From Fibrobacterota bacterium (GTDB lineage: Bacteria; Fibrobacterota; Chitinivibrionia; Chitinivibrionales; FEN-1185), in assembly GCA_003165595.1 (NCBI GenBank), contig PLWQ01000040.1, positions 118,182 to 182,181 of the forward strand: a stretch of 64,000 nucleotides of DNA. The letters are read 5' to 3'. The translations under genes and the position numbers were made by a program. Positions 55,215-63,937 of this stretch are shown piece by piece (positions within the stretch are counted from its first letter, which is position 1; the number at the start of each line of letters is the position of its first letter). Below the pieces are notes generated by a model. That model was not told where the DNA came from. It saw only the letters and a program-made list of their open reading frames with translations, and did no database searches.

Positions 55215-56846
55215 ATGAAAAATCTCGCTGTACTGTGCATGATGATGGCGTTCCTAACCGGAACCGTTTTTTCTCAAACAGTCAACATCTGCGGAACGGT
55301 AACGGATGAAACCGGGAAGCCGCTTATTCACACCGTGCTCAGGCTCAGCAATACAACCTATGATAACGGCTACTGGGCGACTGCCGCCTACATGGCGACA
55401 ACCGATCAAAATGGCCATTACCATCTGGGAGCCGGTATATGCACGGATATCGTAGTGAACAACGCTCTTCCGAAAGGCGAGGTTTTCGCACGGCCAACCT
55501 GTTCGGGCGGCAAGGTCCTTTTCAGTACGCCTGCCGGCGGCAGTCTGGTCCGGATGAGCCTTTACGACCTGTCCGGACGGTGCGTGCGTGAGGTATTCAA
55601 CAAAAGTCTTTCCCTTGGCAACTATGCGGTAACGATTGATACGAGGAATATCGCATCGCAATTTTATGTGCTGCGGGTGACCATCAACGGCGCTTCCACC
55701 GTTTTCCGGCTCCAGACGGCATCGCATTCTTCCACTGGAACGGTGATCCAGAGCGGTCCCGGTTTCCGGACCCGGATGGAAAAACTGGCGGCTGCAAACA
55801 TCGTCGATACCCTTCATGCCACGGAGCCCGGCTATAGCCTCGGCGTTACACCCTTAACCTCGCTCACGAGCAAATGCGATTTCACCTTGACAAAAATCAC
55901 CACCTGGAACGGTGATAAAAACGCCTTCTGGGGCGATACGAGCACCTATCCAAAGGCTGGTTCAACCCCGCAATACATCCTTTTAAACAGGACAAACGGC
56001 AAATGGCCGGACAGCAAAATAGGCTGGACCACCACCAGAGGAGGCGCCACCACGCCCTTCTCACAAACCAACATGAAACCGCTCGGGGGCGGGCTGTTCA
56101 TTTATGTAGCTCCCGGCGATTCAAATATGAGATATTTCGATTTCCTTGAAGTAAATGGCGGCGGCGCCAGCTTTTTGGGCAACACCACCCGTGTTGACGG
56201 ATGGAGGCTTCCCATCACGTTCCGGATTAAAACCACCGACGGCAAAGACACGGTCATGGGCGACGACTACTCGCTTTACTTCCAATCGCGCGAATCGAAA
56301 TTCGCCGAATATATCAATGAGGTTCCGAAGGAGTTCACCTGGGAGGCCACGCACGATTTCGCGAATATCTGGGCCCCGCATAAAATGGACCCATTCCCCT
56401 TCCGGTCCACCGGCCCCTACGGCGCATACTACACACGATACCAGGATTCGGTCGTCAAAAACTATGTCAAGGATCCGCTCTGGGTGAATAAACCGGGCTA
56501 CGGCGCGCCCGCCAATGATCCCGGCGCCTATCCGACAGTGCCGCAAGCCGACGATATCTTTGCCTGCACGGGGCCGAACCCGTCAATCGGTGCTTCACCT
56601 ATTTGGTCGGCTGCCATGAACCGGCATGTCGCCCATCTGCCGCAAGGTGTTGACTGTTATAATTGGAGCTATGTCGATACCGCTACTTATTATACAGACG
56701 CACCTGCAAATTTCTATTCCCGCTGGTGTCATAGGCGAGCCATCAACAACTATTGCTACGGTTTCCCCTATGATGACAATGGAGATCATGAGGCATACAT
56801 TTCCATCGGCAACATCCAGTGGATGGCGGTAGCGATCGGGTGGTAG
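55215..56846 (+). CDS. secreted GH64-like beta-1,3-glucanase with internal sorting-type domain
   Basis: 543 residues. GGAGGG before the ATG and signal peptide 1-20. Residues 20-90 are a CarboxypepD-reg-like sandwich, 95-175 a FlgD/T9SS-like module ('MSLYDLSGRCVREV', 'FYVLRVT') set inside rather than at the end. 230-543 is the catalytic domain: 'FLEVNGGGASFLGNTTRVDG' contains E312 and D328, whose spacing of 16 equals that of the catalytic Glu/Asp pair known in laminaripentaose-producing GH64 enzymes. The end 'YGFPYDDNGDHEAYIS' with final IGW is the GH64 signature. It should release laminari-oligosaccharides from beta-1,3-glucan. Confidence 0.82.
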   Translation: MKNLAVLCMMMAFLTGTVFSQTVNICGTVTDETGKPLIHTVLRLSNTTYDNGYWATAAYMATTDQNGHYHLGAGICTDIVVNNALPKGEVFARPTCSGGKVLFSTPAGGSLVRMSLYDLSGRCVREVFNKSLSLGNYAVTIDTRNIASQFYVLRVTINGASTVFRLQTASHSSTGTVIQSGPGFRTRMEKLAAANIVDTLHATEPGYSLGVTPLTSLTSKCDFTLTKITTWNGDKNAFWGDTSTYPKAGSTPQYILLNRTNGKWPDSKIGWTTTRGGATTPFSQTNMKPLGGGLFIYVAPGDSNMRYFDFLEVNGGGASFLGNTTRVDGWRLPITFRIKTTDGKDTVMGDDYSLYFQSRESKFAEYINEVPKEFTWEATHDFANIWAPHKMDPFPFRSTGPYGAYYTRYQDSVVKNYVKDPLWVNKPGYGAPANDPGAYPTVPQADDIFACTGPNPSIGASPIWSAAMNRHVAHLPQGVDCYNWSYVDTATYYTDAPANFYSRWCHRRAINNYCYGFPYDDNGDHEAYISIGNIQWMAVAIGW

Positions 56847-57281
56847 GAGTTTTGCGGGGCCGGCTGTTTACGTACGACTATTATCGGCGCGAAGCGCCGC
56901 AGGATGGATGCGGCGTCGTGTCGGAGCAAGTTCGATTCGCATGATTCCTGCGCTAATCACCAATTTTGGTTGGATAGGCGAGGGCCGGCACGCCAGGGGT
57001 GTTTGCACACTTGTCCTTGTTCGGGTGATCGTTTTCAATGGTAATTGCTGGAGGAAAGTAACGCATCCATGTGAATGCATTTTTTTCTGCCTTATATACA
57101 AATATATCCCCTAATTAAATTTCCTGAATATCTTCATCATGTTTTTTCCCCTTGATCGGCCTTACATTAGTTTATGCCGGGTTGGTCCCGATTGTGCCCG
57201 GGCAGATGCGTTGCAGTTGCCGGACAAGACACCGTCCTTTTTGTTGCACTATTAAGATACTTCCTTAGAAGGAGCGTATCT
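56847..57281. other. 5' region of the beta-helix protein gene
   Basis: About 435 bp; the last third holds the conserved upstream element (57092-57175). The rest has no supported gene. Confidence 0.45.
57092..57175 (+). promoter_or_regulatory. conserved upstream element, copy 2 (before the beta-helix gene)
   Basis: CTTATATACAAATATATCCC and then, about 64 bp on, CGGCCTTACATTAGTTT. It matches copy 1 at 48414-48505 in order and spacing and ends about 105 bp before the start at 57282. Confidence 0.55.
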
Positions 57282-59558
57282 TTGTTAAGAACAGATTCCA
57301 AATCAATGCAACCCTTTCGAGCAACGATACGATTATTGGTCGTTGCCTGTTTCCTGTTTGGGCGCGCCTCGATATCGGTTTGTGCGGCCATCCAGGCCTC
57401 TTATTATGTGTCGCCGAGCGGCAGCGACACCAACCCCGGCACGCTCGCCCAGCCCTTCGCGACTATCGCCGGGGCGCGCGACGTGGTCCGCACCGTGAAC
57501 CGCCCCATGACCGGCGATATATACGTCTACCTGCGCTGCGGCACGTACTACACGGCCGTGCCCATCGTCTTTGACCAGAATGACGGGGGAGCGAACGGCT
57601 TCTCGGTGATTTACAAAGCATACAGCAACAACGGCGTGGACGAGAAGCCGGTCATTAGCGGCGGCGTTCCGGTCACGGGCTGGACCGTGCAGGGCGGCGG
57701 CATCTACAAGGCGACCTTGAACAGGGACACGAAACTGCGCTGCCTCTATGTAAACGGGGTACGGTCGAGGATGGCGGAAGTACTTAACAAGCAGGCGTCC
57801 GGCACGTCCGGCACGTTTACGGTCGCGGGCACTGAAGCCTGGGCGCAGACGAGCGGGTCGACTTTCGATGCGCTGACGTTCAGTTCATCGGTCCTCCCTG
57901 CCTATGCCAATCCCGGCGATGTCGAAATCGAGTGGAACTGGCAATGGTGCGACAATATCGCATGTGTCAGGGATATGACGACCTCCGGCGCAACGACGAC
58001 CGTCAGTTTGCAACAGCCGACGGGCGCCATAGCGGCAAAATTGAGATGGGGAGCGCTTGGCGTCACGGACGGATACGGGGCAAAGTACAATTTTACTTTC
58101 AGAAACGCTTTTGAATTGCTTACAAGTCCCGGCCAGTTCTATTTCAATAAAGCAACCCACACGCTCTATTATTACAGCCGGGGCGAGAACATGAACACCG
58201 CCACGGTCATCGCACCTGTCAGCGAAGGACTGCTGCAAATCTACGGAGCGTCAACCACGAATCGTGTTCAAAATCTGCAGTTTTACGGCATAACTTTCAT
58301 GCACGACCACTGTTCGCTGTTCGATGTCGCGGGTTCAAAAGGGTTCGTCGGGTCGCAGAGCTCGGCGGTCTTCTATAAGTTCCGCTCCGACGGCGACCAT
58401 AACGCCGCCTATTTCACAAACGAGGATTTGCCGCAGGCAACGATTGACGTGAGGAACTGCGACTCACTGCGCATCGAACGGTGCAGATTCCTGCAATGCA
58501 ACAACGTGATCGCGGTCAATCTGGAAAACGACGTGATCAACAGCGCGGTCATCGGCAATGTCTTCAAGGACCTGGCCGGCAACACGGTCAACATCGCGCA
58601 CCCGCAGCACTACAAAATCGGCGACGGGCCAAAATTCCCGTCCGGAATCGAAGGCGTGTGTCAGAACAATGTTGTGAAGGACAATTTCGCACGGAACCTC
58701 TCCTCGGATTTTTTACGGGTCGAGGGCATTACGGGTTACCATATCGAAGGGCTGGAGATTTCGCATAATGACCTGAGCCATATGCCTTACGGCGCGATCG
58801 CGATAGGATGGTATTGGGGGGCTTCGGGATCGATCCCGCCGTCGACAGTGATGAACAACATCACCATCAGCTATAATAAAGTCGGGAACGATCATCTGGT
58901 ATTGCATGACGGGGGGACGATTTACGTGATGAATTCCTCGCCCAATTCCCAAATAGTAAGGAACTACACGATTAATGGAGCCATGGCAATAATGCCGGAC
59001 GAAGGATCGGGCCTCTGGGCAATCAACAACAATGTTGTGGATAAGGCGGCCGGTTTCTGGCTGTATCTCTGGAGTAACACCATCCACAATATCGTCACGG
59101 ACAATAACTATACCAGCCAGCCGAGTTACCAGAACAACGGCACCAATTGCCCTATCACCAATACGCATAACGAAAGTGGAAACCCCTGGTCGGCCGCGGC
59201 CCGGGCCATTATCAACGCAGCCGGCATCGAAGCCGCGTACCAAAGCATCATAACCGACACGCTTGCGCCGCAGGCTTGTCCTGCGACTGGTGTGATAAAC
59301 AAGAAGAATAATAGTGCAATTGATGATTTTTCCGTCCGGCTCCTGGGACACCAGATAATATTTCCATCTGAATTTGCAGGGAAATCATTTTCTGTAAACA
59401 TCCTGGATCTTCAGGGCCGGCTCATTCAGAAAATGACATTTGATAAAAGCCATCCGGCAAAGCCGGCGCAGCGAATAGATTTGGGCAGAGGGACATTCCT
59501 GGTGAAATGCAGCATAGACAATCGGCTTGTGACGCTGAAACTGGTTAATGTCCGGTAA
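57282..59558 (+). CDS. secreted parallel beta-helix protein (polysaccharide lyase/glycoside hydrolase-like) with C-terminal sorting domain
   Basis: 758 residues. GAAGGAG lies seven bases before a TTG at 57282; an ATG at 57306 has no ribosome-binding site, so TTG is preferred. Signal about 10-38. 'YYVSPSGSDTNPGTLAQPFA' is the entry motif common to beta-helix enzymes such as GH141/GH120 and PL families. The following 550 residues have right-handed helix turns with stacked Asn ('NNVVKDNFARNL', 'NNITISYNKVGND'). The C-terminal 75 residues are the sorting module ('VNILDLQGRLIQKM', 'RGTFLVKCSI'). The catalytic residues and substrate cannot be told. Together with GH64 and GH2 it suggests a glycan-degradation locus. 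Confidence 0.78.
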   Translation: MLRTDSKSMQPFRATIRLLVVACFLFGRASISVCAAIQASYYVSPSGSDTNPGTLAQPFATIAGARDVVRTVNRPMTGDIYVYLRCGTYYTAVPIVFDQNDGGANGFSVIYKAYSNNGVDEKPVISGGVPVTGWTVQGGGIYKATLNRDTKLRCLYVNGVRSRMAEVLNKQASGTSGTFTVAGTEAWAQTSGSTFDALTFSSSVLPAYANPGDVEIEWNWQWCDNIACVRDMTTSGATTTVSLQQPTGAIAAKLRWGALGVTDGYGAKYNFTFRNAFELLTSPGQFYFNKATHTLYYYSRGENMNTATVIAPVSEGLLQIYGASTTNRVQNLQFYGITFMHDHCSLFDVAGSKGFVGSQSSAVFYKFRSDGDHNAAYFTNEDLPQATIDVRNCDSLRIERCRFLQCNNVIAVNLENDVINSAVIGNVFKDLAGNTVNIAHPQHYKIGDGPKFPSGIEGVCQNNVVKDNFARNLSSDFLRVEGITGYHIEGLEISHNDLSHMPYGAIAIGWYWGASGSIPPSTVMNNITISYNKVGNDHLVLHDGGTIYVMNSSPNSQIVRNYTINGAMAIMPDEGSGLWAINNNVVDKAAGFWLYLWSNTIHNIVTDNNYTSQPSYQNNGTNCPITNTHNESGNPWSAAARAIINAAGIEAAYQSIITDTLAPQACPATGVINKKNNSAIDDFSVRLLGHQIIFPSEFAGKSFSVNILDLQGRLIQKMTFDKSHPAKPAQRIDLGRGTFLVKCSIDNRLVTLKLVNVR

Positions 59559-59908
59559 GCGTCTCCCAGTCTAACGAGCTTCCGATAAAGCTTCTTGGTG
59601 TTTGACCTTCGGTACCTGCAAGTAAATTGGTCTTAGCCCGCCGGCCGGCATCGGGTCTATCAATTTACGCCCTTCATTTAAGACAAAATATTCAATTCCG
59701 GAATTTTCTAATGCCTTTTTCGCAAAAGCAAATTGTGGTTCGAATAGTTGGACAAAGGTTGCACGCTCATCAAGCCTGCCCTGAGTTTATCGAAGAATGT
59801 GAAACCCCGTTGCCAAAGTTGACACAGAGCCGCCTAATCCTTATATTCCCAAGAGGAGAGGGGCGCGTGAACCTCTGTCCAATCAACCGAACAAAAGGGG
59901 GGGATTTT
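59559..59908. other. 5' region of the GH2-like gene
   Basis: About 350 bp with no RNA, repeat or terminator recognised. The GH2 frame stays open here but without a ribosome-binding site or signal peptide until 59909. Confidence 0.45.
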
Positions 59909-62737
59909 ATGCAACGGAACACGATGCTGGCGGCTGCGCTCATTGCGGCCGCAGGAGCTGCAATCTGCCTGGCGGAAACCTACAGCCCTGAGCCGAGCGA
60001 CAGGGTGGACATCAACATGGGCGTTACACCATGGATGTTCACAAAAGGAGATCCGATAGGAGCGACCACTGTGGCGTTTAACGACGCAGGGTGGAAGACA
60101 GTCGGGGTGCCGCACACCGTCAACGACGATGACACCTACATCAACAACATCAGCGGCGACGGGGCTACCTATGGCGGTATGATGTGCTACCGGAAGCACT
60201 TCACGCTTTCCCCGTCGTATGCCGGCCGTAAAGTCTTCATTGAATTCGGAGGGGCCAACGTCGCCGCCGCGGTATATATCAACGGGACCTTTATTAAAGG
60301 CAACAGCACGCTGGATACTCAAGCCACGTATGCGTACGGTTTCGAACCATTCATCGTCGATGCGACGCCCTACGTGCATTTCGACGGGACCGACAATATT
60401 CTCGCCGTACGCGTCAGCAATTCCGGCGCAATCTATACCGATCCGGGGTTTGGGGGCGAGCCGCGGTTCGGGCAGCACGACGGAGGCCTCTTTCGCCCGG
60501 TTTGGATGCGTATTACCAACAAAGTATACGTCCCGGCAAACATCTATTCCGTCGTGAGCAACTGGGGGACCTGCGTCGGAACGGTTCTCGCAAGCGATGC
60601 CACCGCGACCGTGCGCATGATGACTAATGTCATGAACGAAAGCGGCGCGACGCAGAGCGTCACGGTAACCACCAAGGTGGTCGACGACCAGAACAACGTG
60701 GTCTTGACCGAACAAAGCGTGCAATCGGTCGGTAACGGCACAAGCGCCGTTTTCGACCAGAGCGGCGACATCGCCAACCCGAAGCTGTGGTACCCGGCCA
60801 ACAGTCCCTGGGGAAAGCCCAACATGCACAAGGTTTATCATATTGTCAAGGTCGGCGGGACCACGGTCGATGTTTTCACCAGCCCGCTCGGGATCCGGAA
60901 AATCACGTGGGACACCGACTATCCCTATATCAACGGCCACATGCACTACATGTGGGGCATGGCGGGCCGTTATAATTATCCGGCGCTCGGCTCGGCAGTG
61001 CCCGACGAGCTGTTGTGGAAAGATGTCAAGCTGACCGCCGATTGCGGCGGTACGAGCTGGCGGCCCGGCCACTCCTCCTGCGCGCATGAGTTCGTGGAGG
61101 CGTGCGACGCGTTCGGCGTCATGGTCGATCAGCCCAGCGGCGACGGCGAGGGCGCGTTCCAGGCCAACAACCTCAGGCCGATTACAATTCAATTCAAGAC
61201 CCAGTTGCATCGCGACATGATAGTCCATGACCGCAACCACCCCAGCATTCTCATGTGGGAAGTCACCAACGCCGGTATTATCGACAGCCTCGCGCGGTCG
61301 CTCAAGGCGCTTGCGCTGCAATGGGACCCCATCGAACAACGGGCCCAGTCGGACCGGTCGTATGGTGACGGCTGCAAAGCCGGAATCTCCGATGTCATAG
61401 AGTGTTCTTCGTCGGGGTGCGAAGCCGGACAAAAAAATGGGGGGGTGGGAACTTGCGGCAAATTTCCGGCGTATGGCGCGGAAGCGTGGGATGCCGGGCC
61501 GGCCCGGGCGTCCCGCTTTGCGTATGACCATGAGCTTGAGTTCGCGGGTCCCTACATGCAGAACTGGAAAGCCTCCTGGAAAGCGGACGCGTTCGGCCTC
61601 GCGCATTGGTACCTTGCCGAGCCGCCGGGTGAGGCCGGGACCTTTCTGGGCGATGCCCGCACCGCGCGATCGTTCGGGTCGTCGGTGATGGATGCGAATC
61701 GTATTCCGAAATTGTTGTATAACATCTACCGCGTCGCCTGGATTCCCTATTCGATCAAGCCCGGCGTTGCAATCGCGCACCATTGGAATAGAACGGGAAC
61801 CGTGCGTGTTAACGTGTTCAGCAACTGTCCTAAAGTCCGGTTATCGCTGAATGGAACCAGCCTTGGAGAAAAAGTTCCCAACACGGCCGACGGCGGGGGC
61901 GATGCGAGCTGGAGAGACCAGGGTACGACGCTCATTTCCTATCAATGCTATTGGGACGTCGCCTGGGCGGCGGGTACGCTCAAGGCTGATGGGCTCGATT
62001 CCAGCGGCAACGTCGTCTGCTCCGATCAAAAAGTGACGGCCGGCGACCCCGACCATATTAAATTGACCGTGGATCCGAACCTGCAAAAGCCCGACGGGAC
62101 CTTCTTCCAGATCACCGCGAACGGAACGGATTGCGCGACTATCCTCGCCACCGTTGTTGACAAAAGCAACAACTGGTGCCCGACCGCCGTTAATCCGGTT
62201 ACGTTTGCCGTTACCGGCCCGTGCGAATACCGCGGCGGCACCGACGCCTTCGTCACCGCAGGACAACCGGTCGGGTACCATGCACCGCTCGACCATGAAC
62301 TGAACGCCGAAGGCGGCATGTGTAAAGTAGCCGTGCGGTCGACTTTCACCTCCGGGACAGTGACCGTCACCGCCACTTCACCGGGGCTCGGACAGGGGAC
62401 GGCCGCGTACACCGTGTATCCGCTCGGCCAGGTTTCCACGATTTTTCGTCCTGGCAGCGCCGGGGGAATTTCGGGAAACGCTTTGCGCAACTTCGAAATA
62501 AGGGGCAAGGTTGTACGCTATTACCTCGAAACCCCCTCGGTCGTCGGCTTCGAAATGCTTGATCCGAGCGGGCGCGTCATCGGACGGATCGCCGGAGCCA
62601 GGCAGAGCGCAGGGTACCATACGGTACCGCTGCCGAATGGTTCGATTTCGGGAAAAAGCGGAAACGGAGTCTATTTCATCCGAAGTGCGGTGGATGGCAA
62701 ATACGTGAATGTCAAACGGATGATAGTGCTGAAGTAG
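59909..62737 (+). CDS. secreted GH2-like glycoside hydrolase with C-terminal sorting domain
   Basis: 942 residues from the ATG at 59909 (AGGGGGGGA upstream; signal 1-22). GH2 jelly-roll ('YRKHFTLSPSYAGRKVFIEFGG' in part, 'DGTDNILAVRVSN') about 30-205; immunoglobulin-like domain about 205-330; barrel about 330-600 with 'GIRKITWDTDYPYINGH' and 'HDRNHPSILMWEVTNAG'. GH2 proteins have N-E as the acid/base here, but this one reads T-N-A (A455), so the usual acid/base Glu is absent. 'YGAEAWD' may hold the nucleophile. Then a DUF4982-like or Big-type region, and a sorting module ('EMLDPSGRVIGRI', 'GNGVYFIRS'). Confidence 0.82.
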   Translation: MQRNTMLAAALIAAAGAAICLAETYSPEPSDRVDINMGVTPWMFTKGDPIGATTVAFNDAGWKTVGVPHTVNDDDTYINNISGDGATYGGMMCYRKHFTLSPSYAGRKVFIEFGGANVAAAVYINGTFIKGNSTLDTQATYAYGFEPFIVDATPYVHFDGTDNILAVRVSNSGAIYTDPGFGGEPRFGQHDGGLFRPVWMRITNKVYVPANIYSVVSNWGTCVGTVLASDATATVRMMTNVMNESGATQSVTVTTKVVDDQNNVVLTEQSVQSVGNGTSAVFDQSGDIANPKLWYPANSPWGKPNMHKVYHIVKVGGTTVDVFTSPLGIRKITWDTDYPYINGHMHYMWGMAGRYNYPALGSAVPDELLWKDVKLTADCGGTSWRPGHSSCAHEFVEACDAFGVMVDQPSGDGEGAFQANNLRPITIQFKTQLHRDMIVHDRNHPSILMWEVTNAGIIDSLARSLKALALQWDPIEQRAQSDRSYGDGCKAGISDVIECSSSGCEAGQKNGGVGTCGKFPAYGAEAWDAGPARASRFAYDHELEFAGPYMQNWKASWKADAFGLAHWYLAEPPGEAGTFLGDARTARSFGSSVMDANRIPKLLYNIYRVAWIPYSIKPGVAIAHHWNRTGTVRVNVFSNCPKVRLSLNGTSLGEKVPNTADGGGDASWRDQGTTLISYQCYWDVAWAAGTLKADGLDSSGNVVCSDQKVTAGDPDHIKLTVDPNLQKPDGTFFQITANGTDCATILATVVDKSNNWCPTAVNPVTFAVTGPCEYRGGTDAFVTAGQPVGYHAPLDHELNAEGGMCKVAVRSTFTSGTVTVTATSPGLGQGTAAYTVYPLGQVSTIFRPGSAGGISGNALRNFEIRGKVVRYYLETPSVVGFEMLDPSGRVIGRIAGARQSAGYHTVPLPNGSISGKSGNGVYFIRSAVDGKYVNVKRMIVLK

Positions 62738-62893
62738 CGCAGTCTGCAAAACAGGACTGCTTGGGTCGCGTCCTTTCTGATGGGCGTGAGCTTTGGCCGG
62801 GGACTACCCGATTATAGCCCGAGGTTTCGCCGGGAGTACCGTTGGGGCGGCAGTTGAGAGGGTAATCCCCAATATTTTGTTTATAAATACACA

Positions 62894-63060
62894 AAATAAC
62901 GTTGGGGTTAACCTGCCGACGCGGGACTCAAAGGCCATGGATGGCCGGCGAGCACGCAGCAGGCGCACGAAGTGCACGACACCGGACGTGTCGTGTGAAA
63001 CGCGACCAAGGGGAGCGTTTGGGCCCCGCGATCGGTCATGGGTTGAACCGCTTGTTAGCC
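62894..63060 (-). other. attC-like recombination site (integron cassette 3' end)
   Basis: On the minus strand: R'' GGCTAAC (63054-63060), L'' CGGTTCAACC (63041-63050), a long imperfect stem, L' GGTTAACC (62906-62913), R' AACGTTA (62897-62903). The L boxes pair except for one extra base (the C in GTTCAAC), as the extrahelical base of attC sites. The MazF stop TAA lies inside R''. About 168 bp, long but within reported sizes. Confidence 0.6.
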
Positions 63061-63393
63061 CCCAATTATTTCTTTGAGGCCTTCAATTATTTGTTCTAAT
63101 ACTTGGCTTGTGACTTGACCGATTTTGCTATCGAGTCGTTCTACCGAAAGGGTTCTAATTTGGCTAATTTTAACCCACGAGTCTTTCGGCAAATCCTTTT
63201 TTCCGAGGTGGAAAGTCAGAGGAAATCCTGCTTTTTGTGGTTGGCTAGTTATTGCGAGGGCGATTACGGTTCCAGAATGTTGATTGAATACATCTTCACT
63301 AATAATTAAAACTGGGCGATGGCCAGCTTGCTCGTTTCCTCGGACCGGGTTTAGATCTGCCCAATAAATTTCTCCTCTTAGTATTTTTCCCAT
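63055..63393 (-). CDS. MazF/PemK-type mRNA interferase toxin
   Basis: 112 residues. 'MGKILRGEIYWADLNPVRGNEQAGHRPVLIIS' (start given in part) is the MazF/PemK beta-barrel signature, with the Arg-His-Pro turn used in catalysis. The following 'LPKDSWVKISQIRTLSVERLD' region carries conserved Ser/Thr-Arg. It cleaves RNA at short sequences. The gene overlaps the antitoxin end by 16 bp, is AT-rich compared with its surroundings, and its stop lies in the attC core, the layout of integron cassette genes. Confidence 0.88.
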   Translation of the reverse strand: MGKILRGEIYWADLNPVRGNEQAGHRPVLIISEDVFNQHSGTVIALAITSQPQKAGFPLTFHLGKKDLPKDSWVKISQIRTLSVERLDSKIGQVTSQVLEQIIEGLKEIIGG

Positions 63394-63620
63394 TCACCTG
63401 CCTCAGTTCCAATTCCTTCTTCTGCCAATTCAATTTCTTCTTTTGGATTGAGTTTTTCGCATTCAATTAAGAGGCGAGATTTATCAATTTTAGTTAGCTT
63501 TTCTTCCAAAGCCTCCTGTATTGCTTTGGATCGACTAGGATAAAACCGCCTCTTAACAAGACGGTCAAGGCGCTTTAACATTCTGATATCCATTGAGATA
63601 GCAAGTTTTGCAGTAGACAT
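63378..63620 (-). CDS. ribbon-helix-helix antitoxin (MazE-type partner)
   Basis: 80 residues. 'KLAISMDIRMLKRLDRLVKR' plus 'RSKAIQEALEE' is an RHH domain (beta strand and two helices); the acidic tail 'NPKEEIELAEEGIGTEAGEW' wraps the toxin in such pairs. GGAGGTG stands five bases before the ATG. RHH antitoxins bind palindromes that overlap their own promoter, and one is present at 63633-63650. Confidence 0.88.
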   Translation of the reverse strand: MSTAKLAISMDIRMLKRLDRLVKRRFYPSRSKAIQEALEEKLTKIDKSRLLIECEKLNPKEEIELAEEGIGTEAGEWEKY

Positions 63621-63632
63621 ACAACACCTCCG

Positions 63633-63650
63633 GTATTACTGTAGTAATAC
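63633..63650. promoter_or_regulatory. palindromic operator of the toxin-antitoxin pair
   Basis: GTATTACT-GT-AGTAATAC, eight-base perfect arms, 13 bp upstream of the antitoxin ATG and overlapping the -10 region. Expected to bind the RHH antitoxin for autoregulation. Confidence 0.7.
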
Positions 63651-63677
63651 TATAATATAATTCGGATAGATTTGCAA
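63649..63677 (-). promoter_or_regulatory. promoter of the toxin-antitoxin pair
   Basis: On the minus strand, TTGCAA (63672-63677) and TATAGT (63649-63654) with a 17-bp spacer, giving a short leader before the antitoxin gene. Confidence 0.65.
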
Positions 63678-63700
63678 TTAATTTTTATTTCAATTTAAGG

Positions 63701-63713
63701 GCTAACGTTGCGG
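63701..63713 (-). other. attC-like core (left boundary of the cassette)
   Basis: CCGCAACGTTAGC on the minus strand shares CAACGTTA with the R' end at 62897-62903. It would be the R' of the preceding attC and mark the start of the toxin-antitoxin cassette. Its paired half was not securely found; a candidate near 63864-63882 is weak. Confidence 0.4.
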
Positions 63714-63797
63714 TAATATGCCTGACTACAACCGCATTTTCTCTCCGCAAACCACAAATCTTGTATGAAGAACCGACCGACCGCGAACCACTAAACT

Positions 63798-63937
63798 CCA
63801 CGGCCCTTGGCCGTGGCTTTATTTCGCCCCTGTAAGGGGTGAAATAAGGATTAGCCGCGGGTTTTACGCGGCGTTGTTTAGCATTGCCCCCACGGCCTTT
63901 GGCCGTGGTCTTGCCGGGAAACCCGAAGGGTTTCCCG
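63798..63937. repeat. cluster of palindromic REP-like hairpins
   Basis: CCACGGCC-CTT-GGCCGTGG (63798-63816), TTATTTCGCCCC/GGGGTGAAATAA (63819-63847), CCACGGCC-TTT-GGCCGTGG (63890-63908) and CGGGAAACCC-GAA-GGGTTTCCCG (63915-63937). The first and third have the same eight-base arms. No ORF covers them. The last 60 bases of the window show no supported feature. Confidence 0.6.

Noticed and set aside
59834..61783. 649-codon minus-strand open frame
   Set aside because: Antisense to the GH2-like gene and without any recognisable motif or ribosome-binding site.
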